Below are positions 49,517-57,207 of a DNA stretch of 64,000 nucleotides, in pieces (position 1 is the stretch's first letter; the number at the start of each line of letters is the position of its first letter). Both the position numbers and the translations under genes were made by a program. The stretch is taken from the IMG/VR virus record IMGVR_UViG_3300042540_001822, positions 62,001 to 126,000 of that record. One strand, written 5' to 3'. The stretch comes from a virus. Below the pieces are notes generated by a model. It was not told the origin of the DNA. It made no database searches and was given only the letters and a program-made list of their open reading frames with translations.

Positions 49517-50183
49517 GGAAAAGTACATTTTTGCCACCCTGGAAAGTTTGGCCAGACAAAATATAGGATCCACCCAAATTTATCTGGCGGATGCTAATTC
49601 TACAGATTTAACTGTTTCTCGGGCCAAGATGGCTTCATTTCTTTTCAATTTGAATTTGAAAATCATTCCTGGTGGTAAGGTTGCAGAGGGTAGAAACACC
49701 GGAGCTTCAATGGCAAAAACCCCGTACGTTTTATTCCTTGATGCCGACGTTACTTTCACTCCACAAATGAATTTGAATTCTTGTGTTCAAAAAATGGACG
49801 GAAAAATCAAATTGATGTCTACAACTCCAGTTTCAAGAACAGAGGGAGATTGGAAGGCTGAAATTTTGTTTTGTCTCAACCGGTGGTGTACGATCTTGAT
49901 AAGTCAAAAAGAACCGTTCTCTGTGGGTTCTTTTACCCTAGTAGAATTAGAATCTTTTTGGTCAAAGGGTGGTTTTGATATAGAGGTAAAACACACAGAA
50001 GATTGGCTTTTTTCCCGTCAATTCGAACCCGGAGAGTTTTGCCTTATTCCAAATTTAATTACCCAGGATTCAAGACGTTTTAAAAGATTTGGTTACCTTA
50101 GAATGGCCAATCTCGTGATTCGAAATTGGAAGAATCGAAAGAACAGAGAACATTTTTTAAAGGAAGCAGGGTACTGGATTTGA
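49476..50183 (+). CDS. Family 2 glycosyltransferase
   Basis: This 235-aa protein has a canonical GT2 start 'EEKLTIVIPCKNEEKYIFAT', 'YLADANSTDLT', 'GGKVAEGRNTGASMA' and the DxD in 'LFLDADVTF'. 'HTEDWLFSRQF' provides the acceptor-side E-D. A short C-terminal amphipathic part lacks membrane helices. It is the last gene of the glycosylation island, ending 12 nt before a repeat-protein gene. Confidence 0.88.
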   Translation: MEEKLTIVIPCKNEEKYIFATLESLARQNIGSTQIYLADANSTDLTVSRAKMASFLFNLNLKIIPGGKVAEGRNTGASMAKTPYVLFLDADVTFTPQMNLNSCVQKMDGKIKLMSTTPVSRTEGDWKAEILFCLNRWCTILISQKEPFSVGSFTLVELESFWSKGGFDIEVKHTEDWLFSRQFEPGEFCLIPNLITQDSRRFKRFGYLRMANLVIRNWKNRKNREHFLKEAGYWI

Positions 50184-50191
50184 GATATATA
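50184..50191 (+). promoter_or_regulatory. GATATATA box
   Basis: GATATATA overlaps the end of the glycosyltransferase gene (stop at 50181-50183) and lies 4 nt before the ATG at 50196. Confidence 0.45.
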
Positions 50192-50195
50192 AAAA

Positions 50196-50822
50196 ATGAA
50201 ACATCTGATTCCATTTAGGATCTACGAATCCCAGAAGGCTTCAGGACTTACTCGAAGTCAAGAGGAATTCTTGAACAAATACACCGAAGAAACATGGTCT
50301 GTTAATCCATCGACCGGTCTGGTGGATGTTCAAGGGGATTTTTTTTGTTACGATCGAGGCCTGAAATCCCTGTCAGGCATATCGTTCGGACATGTGAGTG
50401 GGGATTTCTACTGTGGTAAAAACAAATTGGCCTCCCTAGAAGGATCACCCCAGACGGTGGGTGGGGGTTTCTATTGTCAGGGAAACGACCTGACCTCCCT
50501 GGAAGGAGCACCACAAGAAATAAATGGTCGATTTCTTTGTGATGAATTTGAATTAATCAAGGGTAAATGGAACATGCGAGGATGGCTGGAGGTTCTGAAC
50601 ACAGGAACTCCAGAAGACAAAAAATTGATTTCCACCCTTCCGTGGCTCCAACTGGACTGGTGGAACTTGGAACTCCAACGGGATCCAGGGAAAACAGTTC
50701 ATCTGTTGTCCACCATGTGGAATGACATGCCAAAGGACATGCAATCTGCAATCAAGATTCCTAAAGGATATGAAGGTGATTTTGAATTGTTTTCTGGATT
50801 TGACGAGCTGGGGTTGTTTTAA
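50196..50822 (+). CDS. Repeat paralogue 13: 2 repeats
   Basis: This 208-aa protein is a mosaic. Its N-terminus (MKHLIPFRIYESQ) matches paralogue 9. Its last repeat and the start of the C-terminal domain ('APQEINGRFLCDEFELIKGK') match paralogue 8 at nucleotide level. It ends GFDELGLF. Confidence 0.9.
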   Translation: MKHLIPFRIYESQKASGLTRSQEEFLNKYTEETWSVNPSTGLVDVQGDFFCYDRGLKSLSGISFGHVSGDFYCGKNKLASLEGSPQTVGGGFYCQGNDLTSLEGAPQEINGRFLCDEFELIKGKWNMRGWLEVLNTGTPEDKKLISTLPWLQLDWWNLELQRDPGKTVHLLSTMWNDMPKDMQSAIKIPKGYEGDFELFSGFDELGLF

Positions 50823-50836
50823 AGGATATATAAAAA

Positions 50837-51589
50837 ATGAAACATCTGATTCCATTTAGGATCTACGAAGCACAGACTACTTCAGGTCTTACGAAGAGAC
50901 AGGTTAAATTCTTAAACAAATACACAACTGGAGCCTGGTCTGTTAATCCAACGACAGGTTTGGTGGATGTTCAAGGGAATTTTTTTTGTTATTATCAATA
51001 TCTGAAATCCCTGTCAGGCATATCTTTCGGTCATGTAAATGGGAATTTCAACTGTAACACCAACCAACTGACTTCTCTGGAAGGAGCACCAAATACGGTG
51101 AGTGAAAATTTCGTTTGTTTCAACAACCGGCTGACCTCCCTGGAAGGAGCACCTCAGACGGTGGGTAATTATTTCGATTGTTCCCTCAACCAACTCCAGA
51201 CCCTGGAAGGAGCACCTCAAAGAGTGGGTGATAGTTTCGATTGTTCCAGAAACGAACTCCGATCCCTGGTAGGAGCACCTCATACGATAAACGGGGATTT
51301 TCTTTGTGACGAATTCAAATTAGATCCAGGCAAATGGAACATGGAAGGATGGCTGGAGGTTCTGAACACAGGAACTCCACAAGCCAAAAAATTGATTCTC
51401 ACCCTCCCATGGCTCCAACCGGACTGGTGGAACTTGGAACTCCAAAGGGATCCAGGTAAAACAGTTCATCTTTTGGGGTCTGCATGGAACCATATGCCAA
51501 AGGAAATGCAATCTGCAATCAAGATTCCTAAAGGATATGAAGGTGATTTCGAATTGTTTTCTGGATTCGATGAGTTGGGCTTGTTTTAG
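50837..51589 (+). CDS. Repeat paralogue 14: 4 repeats
   Basis: This 250-aa protein starts MKHLIPFRIYEAQTTSG (I-Y-E at 9-11). Repeat variants include 'LQTLEGAP' and 'LRSLVGAP'. It ends GFDELGLF and is preceded by a GGATATATAA box 9 nt upstream. Confidence 0.9.
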   Translation: MKHLIPFRIYEAQTTSGLTKRQVKFLNKYTTGAWSVNPTTGLVDVQGNFFCYYQYLKSLSGISFGHVNGNFNCNTNQLTSLEGAPNTVSENFVCFNNRLTSLEGAPQTVGNYFDCSLNQLQTLEGAPQRVGDSFDCSRNELRSLVGAPHTINGDFLCDEFKLDPGKWNMEGWLEVLNTGTPQAKKLILTLPWLQPDWWNLELQRDPGKTVHLLGSAWNHMPKEMQSAIKIPKGYEGDFELFSGFDELGLF

Positions 51590-51603
51590 AGGATATATAA
51601 ACC

Positions 51604-52335
51604 ATGAAACACATACTACCCTTTAAGATCTACGAATCACAATCAATGTCTTCTAGTTTAACACCACAGCAGGAAACTCTCTTGAATTTTTGTACAAAAA
51701 AAGGAAAATGGAGCGTGAATCCAACAACAGGTTTGGTGGACATTAATGGTGATTTCAAGTTGGCCTCAGATATGTTTATCCAAAATGATCAACTTCACAT
51801 TAAACCAACAAAAAGTTTTTTAGGAATCAGATTTGGAAATGTCGATGGGAAATTTGATTGTGTCGGCAATGAACTCCGATCCTTGGAAGGATCACCGCAG
51901 AAGGTTGGTGGAGAATTTTGGTGTTACAGAAACAATCTACAATCCTTGAAAGGAGGACCACGAACGGTTGGTGGAGGTTATGCATGTCAATTCAACGAAC
52001 TCCAATCCTTGGAAGGAGCACCACTGGAGGTTGGTGGTTTGGGATTTCAGTGTGATGAATTCAAATTAGATAAGGACAGTTGGAACTTACGGGGTTGGAT
52101 AGAGGTTTTAGAAACAGGAACCAAAAAGGCAAAGGATCTGATCAAGACCCTGCCCTATCTCCAACCGGACTGGTGGAACTTGGAACTCCAACGGGAACCT
52201 GGAAAGATCGTTCACCTGCTGGCACAGGCGTGGAAACACATGTCTGAGGACTTCAAATCTAAAATTGAGATTCCCGAGGGATATGAGAATGACTTTGGTT
52301 TCTTTTCTGAATTTGATGAGCTGGGGTTGTTTTGA
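51604..52335 (+). CDS. Repeat paralogue 15: 3 repeats
   Basis: This 243-aa protein starts MKHILPFKIYESQSMSSS (I-Y-E at 9-11). The cap holds a 15-residue insertion, 'SDMFIQNDQLHIKPT', between 'VDINGDF' and 'SFLGIRFG'. The C-terminal domain is more diverged ('LPYLQPDWWNLELQREPGKI') and ends EFDELGLF. It is the last canonical member in the window. Confidence 0.9.
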   Translation: MKHILPFKIYESQSMSSSLTPQQETLLNFCTKKGKWSVNPTTGLVDINGDFKLASDMFIQNDQLHIKPTKSFLGIRFGNVDGKFDCVGNELRSLEGSPQKVGGEFWCYRNNLQSLKGGPRTVGGGYACQFNELQSLEGAPLEVGGLGFQCDEFKLDKDSWNLRGWIEVLETGTKKAKDLIKTLPYLQPDWWNLELQREPGKIVHLLAQAWKHMSEDFKSKIEIPEGYENDFGFFSEFDELGLF

Positions 52336-52343
52336 GATATATA
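52336..52343 (+). promoter_or_regulatory. GATATATA box
   Basis: GATATATATAAA, 27 nt upstream of the ATG at 52371. Confidence 0.45.
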
Positions 52344-52370
52344 TAAATGTTAAAATATAATTTAATATTC

Positions 52371-52745
52371 ATGAAATCTTCCAACCTTTATACAGCTTAC
52401 TTGGATTTTATCAACGAAGCTGCCAAACCAGAAGAAAGTTTTGAGCAATTTTGCAAAAATAGACTGGCAGGAGCCACTAAAATTACAGAAATGGCAAAGA
52501 AAAAAGGAGGTGATGCTCTATTGACTTTCCATCATTTCGAAGTTAAACTTCCAATTTATTCTAAAGCTTCAACAGGTAAATTTAAATTGAGCGAGGCCAC
52601 CACCAAATTAGATTCATTAGTTTCCAAACTAAATCAATCTCTCTCCACCACTGGCGAAATTAAAATGACTCAGGTCCAGTTTCAAAAATTGGTGGGTTTG
52701 ATTGAGGTTTGGGGAGAATTGATAATCAGATTCAAACAAAAATAA
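52371..52745 (+). CDS. Small signal-bearing protein
   Basis: This 124-aa protein starts at the ATG 'MKSSNLYTAYLDFINEAAK', with I-N-E at 14-16 followed by A-A-K. It is one of the closest matches to the T4 signal pattern (..F-I-x-E-A). The rest is helical and basic with 'RLAGATKITEMAKKKGGDAL'. No family is recognised. Confidence 0.78.
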   Translation: MKSSNLYTAYLDFINEAAKPEESFEQFCKNRLAGATKITEMAKKKGGDALLTFHHFEVKLPIYSKASTGKFKLSEATTKLDSLVSKLNQSLSTTGEIKMTQVQFQKLVGLIEVWGELIIRFKQK

Positions 52746-52749
52746 AATC

Positions 52750-53250
52750 ATGGGAAAACACATTCGAGGATTAAATGAATTCGATGATTTTTCGGATCTA
52801 GATTCACTTATAGGGGGATTCGAGGAGCTAGGAATTACCAGCGTTTATGGGTGGGCTTTTCAGTGGGACAGCACGACCGAAGTTCCATTGGTTGAAATTG
52901 TAATTTCTTCTACTGCTAAGGAAGCTCTAGATATTTACTCCAAATATGGTTGGTTTTCGGAAGATGTTAGTTATATGATGGAATCCAGCAAACAAATAAA
53001 AACCATCTCGGACGTTTTCGACAATTTGGTTAAACAAAAAGTTATTTTTAACTCCAAAATCATATATGATCTTCGTCCTAAACAGGATTTGCAAATTAAA
53101 ACTGCTTATATAAAAACTCAAAGGAATAATCCATTTGAAATCACGGAAGTATTAAACACATATTTTACCAACGCGGAGGAAGTTTACAGAAAAACTTTCA
53201 TGCACCGAGGTTCTGCAGGTTTTGCAGGTGGACCTTTGATTAATATTTAA
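52750..53250 (+). CDS. GFEELG-family protein
   Basis: This 166-aa protein starts 'MGKHIRGLNEFDDFSDLDSL', with L-N-E at 8-10, then 'IGGFEELGITSVYGWAFQWD'. It has the same layout as the paralogues at 36091-37638, with a more diverged body. It ends in a glycine-rich 'GSAGFAGGPLINI'. It converges on the leftward gene at 53256 with only 5 nt between stops. Confidence 0.75.
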   Translation: MGKHIRGLNEFDDFSDLDSLIGGFEELGITSVYGWAFQWDSTTEVPLVEIVISSTAKEALDIYSKYGWFSEDVSYMMESSKQIKTISDVFDNLVKQKVIFNSKIIYDLRPKQDLQIKTAYIKTQRNNPFEITEVLNTYFTNAEEVYRKTFMHRGSAGFAGGPLINI

Positions 53251-53255
53251 AAGAT

Positions 53256-53861
53256 TTAGTTCTTTTTTGCTTTTGCCTTCTTTGCCTGCTGATAAAGACT
53301 CTTATCGTGCATTTTTGTTGTTTTTCCACCGGTGATAAAAGAATTCACTCTTGCGTGTGCCCACTGGTCAGGTGTTGTTCCTGGACGATGTCCAACTTTC
53401 CAGGCCGCCTTTCCGCGTTTAAAAACTTGCTTCAAGATTCCAAGAGGAAATCCACTTTTTTCTGCTTTCTTTTTTAAAGCTTTATGAGCGGGGGAACCAG
53501 GAGAGCTAACTGAACCGGCTGCAGATCCCTCGTCCAGCGAATCCCAATCTTCACCAGATTCTTCTAGTTCAAGAAAAACTTCATATGCAGCTTCTTCAAT
53601 TTCTGATCCGAATTCTTCATATACAATTAAATTAGATTCGTATGAAACCTCTTCGCTTTCACCAAACATTTCCTTGTATTTTTTCGTGTATTTGCTTTTC
53701 TTAGTCTCAACTTTTTTACCTTTACCTGCCTTCCTACTTTTATAATCGGCATCCCAAGGACCATATGCGGAGGAATCTGAGTCCGGCTTGTCCTTATGTT
53801 TTTGGATTTCTCTCTTCATCACTTTTGGATTTTTACTCAGATACTGTTTCGGAATTTTCAT
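53256..53861 (-). CDS. Conserved phage protein with GFPLGILKQVFKRG motif
   Basis: This 201-aa protein has a C-terminal block (about residues 130-190) reading 'KKKAEKSGFPLGILKQVFKR', then 'GKAAWKVGHRPGTTPDQWAH' and 'ARVNSFITGG'. This is a strongly conserved signature of an uncharacterised family in large T4-like and cyanophages, often annotated DUF5824. The N-terminal part is basic and disordered, and the middle is acidic. It is probably a virion or head-associated protein. The start overlaps the HNH gene by 29 nt. Confidence 0.8.
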   Translation of the reverse strand: MKIPKQYLSKNPKVMKREIQKHKDKPDSDSSAYGPWDADYKSRKAGKGKKVETKKSKYTKKYKEMFGESEEVSYESNLIVYEEFGSEIEEAAYEVFLELEESGEDWDSLDEGSAAGSVSSPGSPAHKALKKKAEKSGFPLGILKQVFKRGKAAWKVGHRPGTTPDQWAHARVNSFITGGKTTKMHDKSLYQQAKKAKAKKN

Positions 53862-54303
53862 GAATATTATTATTTTGATTTAATTCTTCAACACAAAAAA
53901 TCTCTTCTGTGTTAAAATTTTGGGGAATACTGGGTTCTTTTTCTTTCATCTTTCTGGCCACAGTTAATTTCTCATAGATTGTTTGAATTTCTTCGTAGGT
54001 AAGGTTGCTTTTCTTCGAGTTGATATCAACTGTACAGGATACGACGTTTCCTTCTATATATCCTTGGTCAGAATCAATCCGATCAAAAGATCTTGAAAAT
54101 TGTCCTTCCTCTTCGAATCTACGCCCTGTGTAATAGCAGGTTGGATGGGAAAGTAATTCTTTAACTGTTTGAAAGCTGAGATCGAAATGCAGACCTCGGT
54201 CCTGTGCGCTCTGAAAGATTTTTAACATCTTTCGGGCAACTTCTAAATCGGTAATGTGGGAGGATCTGTGATGTTTGTGGGTTGGTTTTCTTTTTCCTTT
54301 CAT
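53833..54303 (-). CDS. HNH-type endonuclease
   Basis: This 156-aa protein has 'HPTCYYTGRRFEEEG' (first Cys and G-x-x-F of the family), 'SFDRIDSDQGYIEGNVVSCT' (D-R-I-D plus G-Y-x-x-G-N-V-V) and 'DINSKKSNLTYEEI' (N-x-x-K). Together these match small HNH nucleases of phage. It may be a homing-type or packaging nuclease. The N-terminal 15 residues are His/Lys-rich. A GATATATA box lies upstream. Confidence 0.8.
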   Translation of the reverse strand: MKGKRKPTHKHHRSSHITDLEVARKMLKIFQSAQDRGLHFDLSFQTVKELLSHPTCYYTGRRFEEEGQFSRSFDRIDSDQGYIEGNVVSCTVDINSKKSNLTYEEIQTIYEKLTVARKMKEKEPSIPQNFNTEEIFCVEELNQNNNIHENSETVSE

Positions 54304-54320
54304 GGTTGAAGTTTGTTCTC

Positions 54321-55538
54321 CTATATATCAGGAAAGAGAACACTTCTGATTCGCGGGATTGATCCCCAGCAAGTTGTATAGGGCGGGGTTAGAAAATCAC
54401 GTCTCATCTGCCAATCTTGGGATGTCGGTTCATTAACCTTCCTAGACTGGATGGTATCACGCCACATTTCGATTTGCTCCTGCCCAGATGTTGTCAAATC
54501 GCCCAAATAAACTCCTCCCTTTCGGTATTTAATTTTGGAATCAAACCCACCAATAAGCAACTGCTGAACAGAAGCCCAAATTTGATCATCATTGTTGGTT
54601 CTGGATAGAAATTTGTGGGAAAAACTTTTGGAATAGTAAAAATTATCTTTGTGTGGGTCGTTTGCAAGAAAAAGAACAACATATCCGGCGGACAAACCTT
54701 CAGATTTCAATTTTGTCACCACACTTTTCGTGTACAGTTCAATGGCCTTTTGCACCTCGTCAAAATTGCGGGTTCCTCTTCCAAATGTACGTGAAGTGGA
54801 AATATTTTTTCTTCGTTTGAATTTTGTCTCTACATCGTGGCATCTCATCCCAAGAAGTTCCTTGTGAGTTCGAAGTCCCACCACGGTCATATTTTTTTTC
54901 ACCCACTCCGGTGACAAAGACATAAAATCATGAACACTAGAGCATCCAACCTGATTCAATTTGATTTCGCTTTGCCTACCTATTCCCCATATATCAGAGA
55001 GAGCAATTTGGCGACCCTGTTTTTGAAAAAATTCACCGGAATCTTTCATGAAATAAATTCCGGAGGAGTCTTTGGCCATTTTGTTGGCCACCTTGGCCAA
55101 AGTCTTGGTGGAAGCTACACCAATAGAAATGGGAATTCCCGTCCAACGTAAAACCTGGGATCTGACGTGGGTTAAAAAATTTTCCATCTCAGAAGGATCC
55201 ACGTGATCTAAATTCATGAATACCTCATCGATAGAATAAATCTCAATGTGTGGTATAAAAGTTCGGATTGCTTCAACCACTCTCTCTGACATGTCTGCAT
55301 ACAAAGTGTAGTTGGAGGACAGAAGAACAACTCCTTCTTTTTGAATAAGATCTCTAATTTTAAAAACCTTCTGTCCCATCTTGATGCCTAATTTTTTGGC
55401 CTCCGGTGATCTAGCAATAGCGCTTCCATCATTGTTGCTGAGAACCAATACAGGTTTTCCTCTCAAAGAAGGATTAAAGACTCTTTCACAGGAAACGTAA
55501 AAGTTATTACAGTCCGCAAGTCCAATCCAACGGGTCAT
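54321..55538 (-). CDS. umuC: Y-family DNA polymerase, UmuC type
   Basis: This 405-aa protein is an error-prone translesion polymerase. The palm has Asp9 in 'LADCNNFYVSCERV' and Asp104-Glu105 in 'YSIDEVFMNL', with Y/N-rich 'SSNYTLYADMSERV'. The HhH-like 'ALSDIWGIGRQSEIKLNQVG' and the little finger (about 240-350) follow. A C-terminal 'QDWQMRRDFLTPPYTTCWGS' tail is typical of UmuC rather than DinB. It is coupled by ATGA to the UmuD-like gene. Confidence 0.93.
   Translation of the reverse strand: MTRWIGLADCNNFYVSCERVFNPSLRGKPVLVLSNNDGSAIARSPEAKKLGIKMGQKVFKIRDLIQKEGVVLLSSNYTLYADMSERVVEAIRTFIPHIEIYSIDEVFMNLDHVDPSEMENFLTHVRSQVLRWTGIPISIGVASTKTLAKVANKMAKDSSGIYFMKDSGEFFQKQGRQIALSDIWGIGRQSEIKLNQVGCSSVHDFMSLSPEWVKKNMTVVGLRTHKELLGMRCHDVETKFKRRKNISTSRTFGRGTRNFDEVQKAIELYTKSVVTKLKSEGLSAGYVVLFLANDPHKDNFYYSKSFSHKFLSRTNNDDQIWASVQQLLIGGFDSKIKYRKGGVYLGDLTTSGQEQIEMWRDTIQSRKVNEPTSQDWQMRRDFLTPPYTTCWGSIPRIRSVLFPDI
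54322..54329 (-). promoter_or_regulatory. GATATATA box
   Basis: The minus strand reads GATATATAGGAGAAC, 18 nt upstream of the ATG at 54303. It overlaps the last codons of the UmuC gene. Confidence 0.45.
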
Positions 55539-55849
55539 GTTCTTTTAGTTCTTGTGATTACACCCCAATGTTCTTCTGGATTTCCCTCTCCAAATCGGTA
55601 TAAAACAAAGTGTCCCAATTCTGTTACCCCCACGCACATCTGACCTTCTTTTGGTTCTACCTTTCTATTCACCTCTATAATGTCTCCAGTTGTGAACTGG
55701 CCATAGCTAATTCCTCCGCCAACCCTAAAGAAGAAGGTGAAGTAAGGGTCTGGACCTAGAGGATAGAAATAGAGCCTATCTTGAACGTAATCTGTTGCGG
55801 GAGAAGAAAATCCAGTAGTTTTGGTTTTAACTTGGGCGAAAGATTCCAT
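55535..55849 (-). CDS. umuD: UmuD'-like protein lacking the protease dyad
   Basis: This 104-aa protein is recognised by 'GFSSPATDYVQDRLYFYPLG', matching the residues just after the UmuD self-cleavage site, then 'TGDIIEVNRKVEPKEGQMCV'. Only 13 residues precede the G-F-S-S-P. The usual catalytic 'GDSM' Ser is replaced by R-V-G-G-G-I-S, and the catalytic Lys region reads 'HFVLYRFGEG' without Lys. It therefore looks like a ready-made UmuD' that cannot and need not self-cleave. A TATATTTGA promoter word lies 17 nt upstream. Confidence 0.85.
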   Translation of the reverse strand: MESFAQVKTKTTGFSSPATDYVQDRLYFYPLGPDPYFTFFFRVGGGISYGQFTTGDIIEVNRKVEPKEGQMCVGVTELGHFVLYRFGEGNPEEHWGVITRTKRT

Positions 55850-55865
55850 CTGGTACAGAACAGCC

Positions 55866-55874
55866 TCAAATATA
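55866..55874 (-). promoter_or_regulatory. Bacteroidota-type -7 element for umuDC
   Basis: TATATTTGA on the minus strand, 16 nt before the ATG at 55849. An imperfect CTG...CAG palindrome overlaps the leader, but its spacing does not match the classical LexA box. Confidence 0.45.
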
Positions 55875-55918
55875 ATATATACTCCTTGTTATCCATAATA
55901 TTTTTCACTTTTAGCTTT

Positions 55919-55926
55919 GATATATA
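55919..55926 (+). promoter_or_regulatory. GATATATA box
   Basis: GATATATAAAAAAATAAC, 46 nt upstream of the ATG at 55973 and divergent from the umuDC promoter. Confidence 0.45.
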
Positions 55927-55972
55927 AAAAAATAACTCAAAACCTCCTATTGACTTCCAAAAAATTAAATCT

Positions 55973-57199
55973 ATGCAGAATTTAATCTCCTATTCTTCTT
56001 TTGTTACTCAAAATGGATTGCTAGAATCTGAACAAATCAACGAGGAAATTATCGACCCAAATAAAATTCTGGCCGGACAAATTATAAAATTACCAAACGG
56101 AGAAACACACACGGTTCAGAAGGGAGAAACTCTTTCATCAATAGCTAAAAAATATGGAACTTCAGTTTCAGAGTTAGTGAAATCCAATTCACAATCTAAA
56201 TCAAATAAGCCAGAAAAATCCGATTCTAAAAGTGGTTCGAAGGGTAATTTAGATCCAGATAAAATCTTGGTTGGACAAATTATAAAATTACCGAATGGAA
56301 AAACACACACGGTTCAGAAGGGAGAGACTCTTTCGGGCATAGCTAAAAAATATGGAACCACCGTCCAGGAATTAATGGGCTCAGAATCAAATAAAAAAAG
56401 CGGTGAAAAAATTTCACCCAAATCTTCACCAGGTAATACCTCGTCAATCAAGACTTTTATAAGTTCAAAAGTTGCTCCTGAATTTAAATCTAAAATTGAT
56501 TCTGGAAAAATAGATTCTTCTGCTTCTAAAAAACTTATGCAAGTTAAAACCACAAAATGTGCCGATTTTGTTAACAAATTCACAGACACGGTAAGTTATG
56601 TAGGAGATGCCTGGATGGCTAAGGCTAATGAAGATATTGGTCCGTTTGTTTATAATGTTTTTGACAAATTGACCAAGACAGAACAAGATGATGCCATTAA
56701 AATGTGGCAAGAAATTCACGATCGCTCTCCTCGCTATTCTATAACTGATATTTTTAAAAAAGAAAAAATAAAATGGGAAGATTCTGGACCTCTTGCTGAT
56801 GAAATAAAATCATTTATTCAAAAATTAATTGCCAAAGATCCTTTGAACTCTGGAACTTTGAAATTAGATGATATTGTTGGAATTTATTTTCCTCCTTCCA
56901 GTCATCATGAAGAGGCTTTTTATGAAGGAGGGAAAAATTGGTTTACTGATAAGAATGGAAAGAAAGGGGAAGGAAATATTCCAGGTAAAACAATTAGGAC
57001 TGGTGAAGGATGGGGTATGAACACACACCTTGGCATAGTTGGAGCTATCAAAAACGGTAAACCGATTATTTTCCACAATATTCCTGCAAGCAAAACAGAA
57101 GGGCAAGTTTGGGCAGATCCAGTCGATAAAATTCAGGGTGGAGGCAAGATAGTGTGGGCTAGGAGACCTAAAACAGCAGGCAATCCTTTAGAAATTTAA
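55973..57199 (+). CDS. LysM plus NlpC/P60-like peptidoglycan hydrolase
   Basis: This 408-aa protein has a signal-like start ('MQNLISYSSFVTQNGLLESE', L-L-E at 16-18). Two LysM domains follow (about residues 43-72 and 110-136; 'THTVQKGETLSSIAKKYGTS'). Residues 160-408 resemble an NlpC/P60 cysteine peptidase, with Cys196 in 'TKCADFVNKF', His352 in 'MNTHLGIVGAI' and a polar third residue near 'IIFHNIPA'. It would bind and cut peptidoglycan. The N-terminal signal suggests it travels in the virion rather than acting as the lysis enzyme. Confidence 0.8.
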   Translation: MQNLISYSSFVTQNGLLESEQINEEIIDPNKILAGQIIKLPNGETHTVQKGETLSSIAKKYGTSVSELVKSNSQSKSNKPEKSDSKSGSKGNLDPDKILVGQIIKLPNGKTHTVQKGETLSGIAKKYGTTVQELMGSESNKKSGEKISPKSSPGNTSSIKTFISSKVAPEFKSKIDSGKIDSSASKKLMQVKTTKCADFVNKFTDTVSYVGDAWMAKANEDIGPFVYNVFDKLTKTEQDDAIKMWQEIHDRSPRYSITDIFKKEKIKWEDSGPLADEIKSFIQKLIAKDPLNSGTLKLDDIVGIYFPPSSHHEEAFYEGGKNWFTDKNGKKGEGNIPGKTIRTGEGWGMNTHLGIVGAIKNGKPIIFHNIPASKTEGQVWADPVDKIQGGGKIVWARRPKTAGNPLEI

Positions 57200-57207
57200 A
57201 AATATTT

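Noticed and set aside
55845-55870. A possible LexA/SOS box (CTGTTCTGTACCAG) before the umuDC genes.
   Set aside because: Spacing does not match the classical CTGT-N8-ACAG box and the Bacteroidota SOS operator is not certain.
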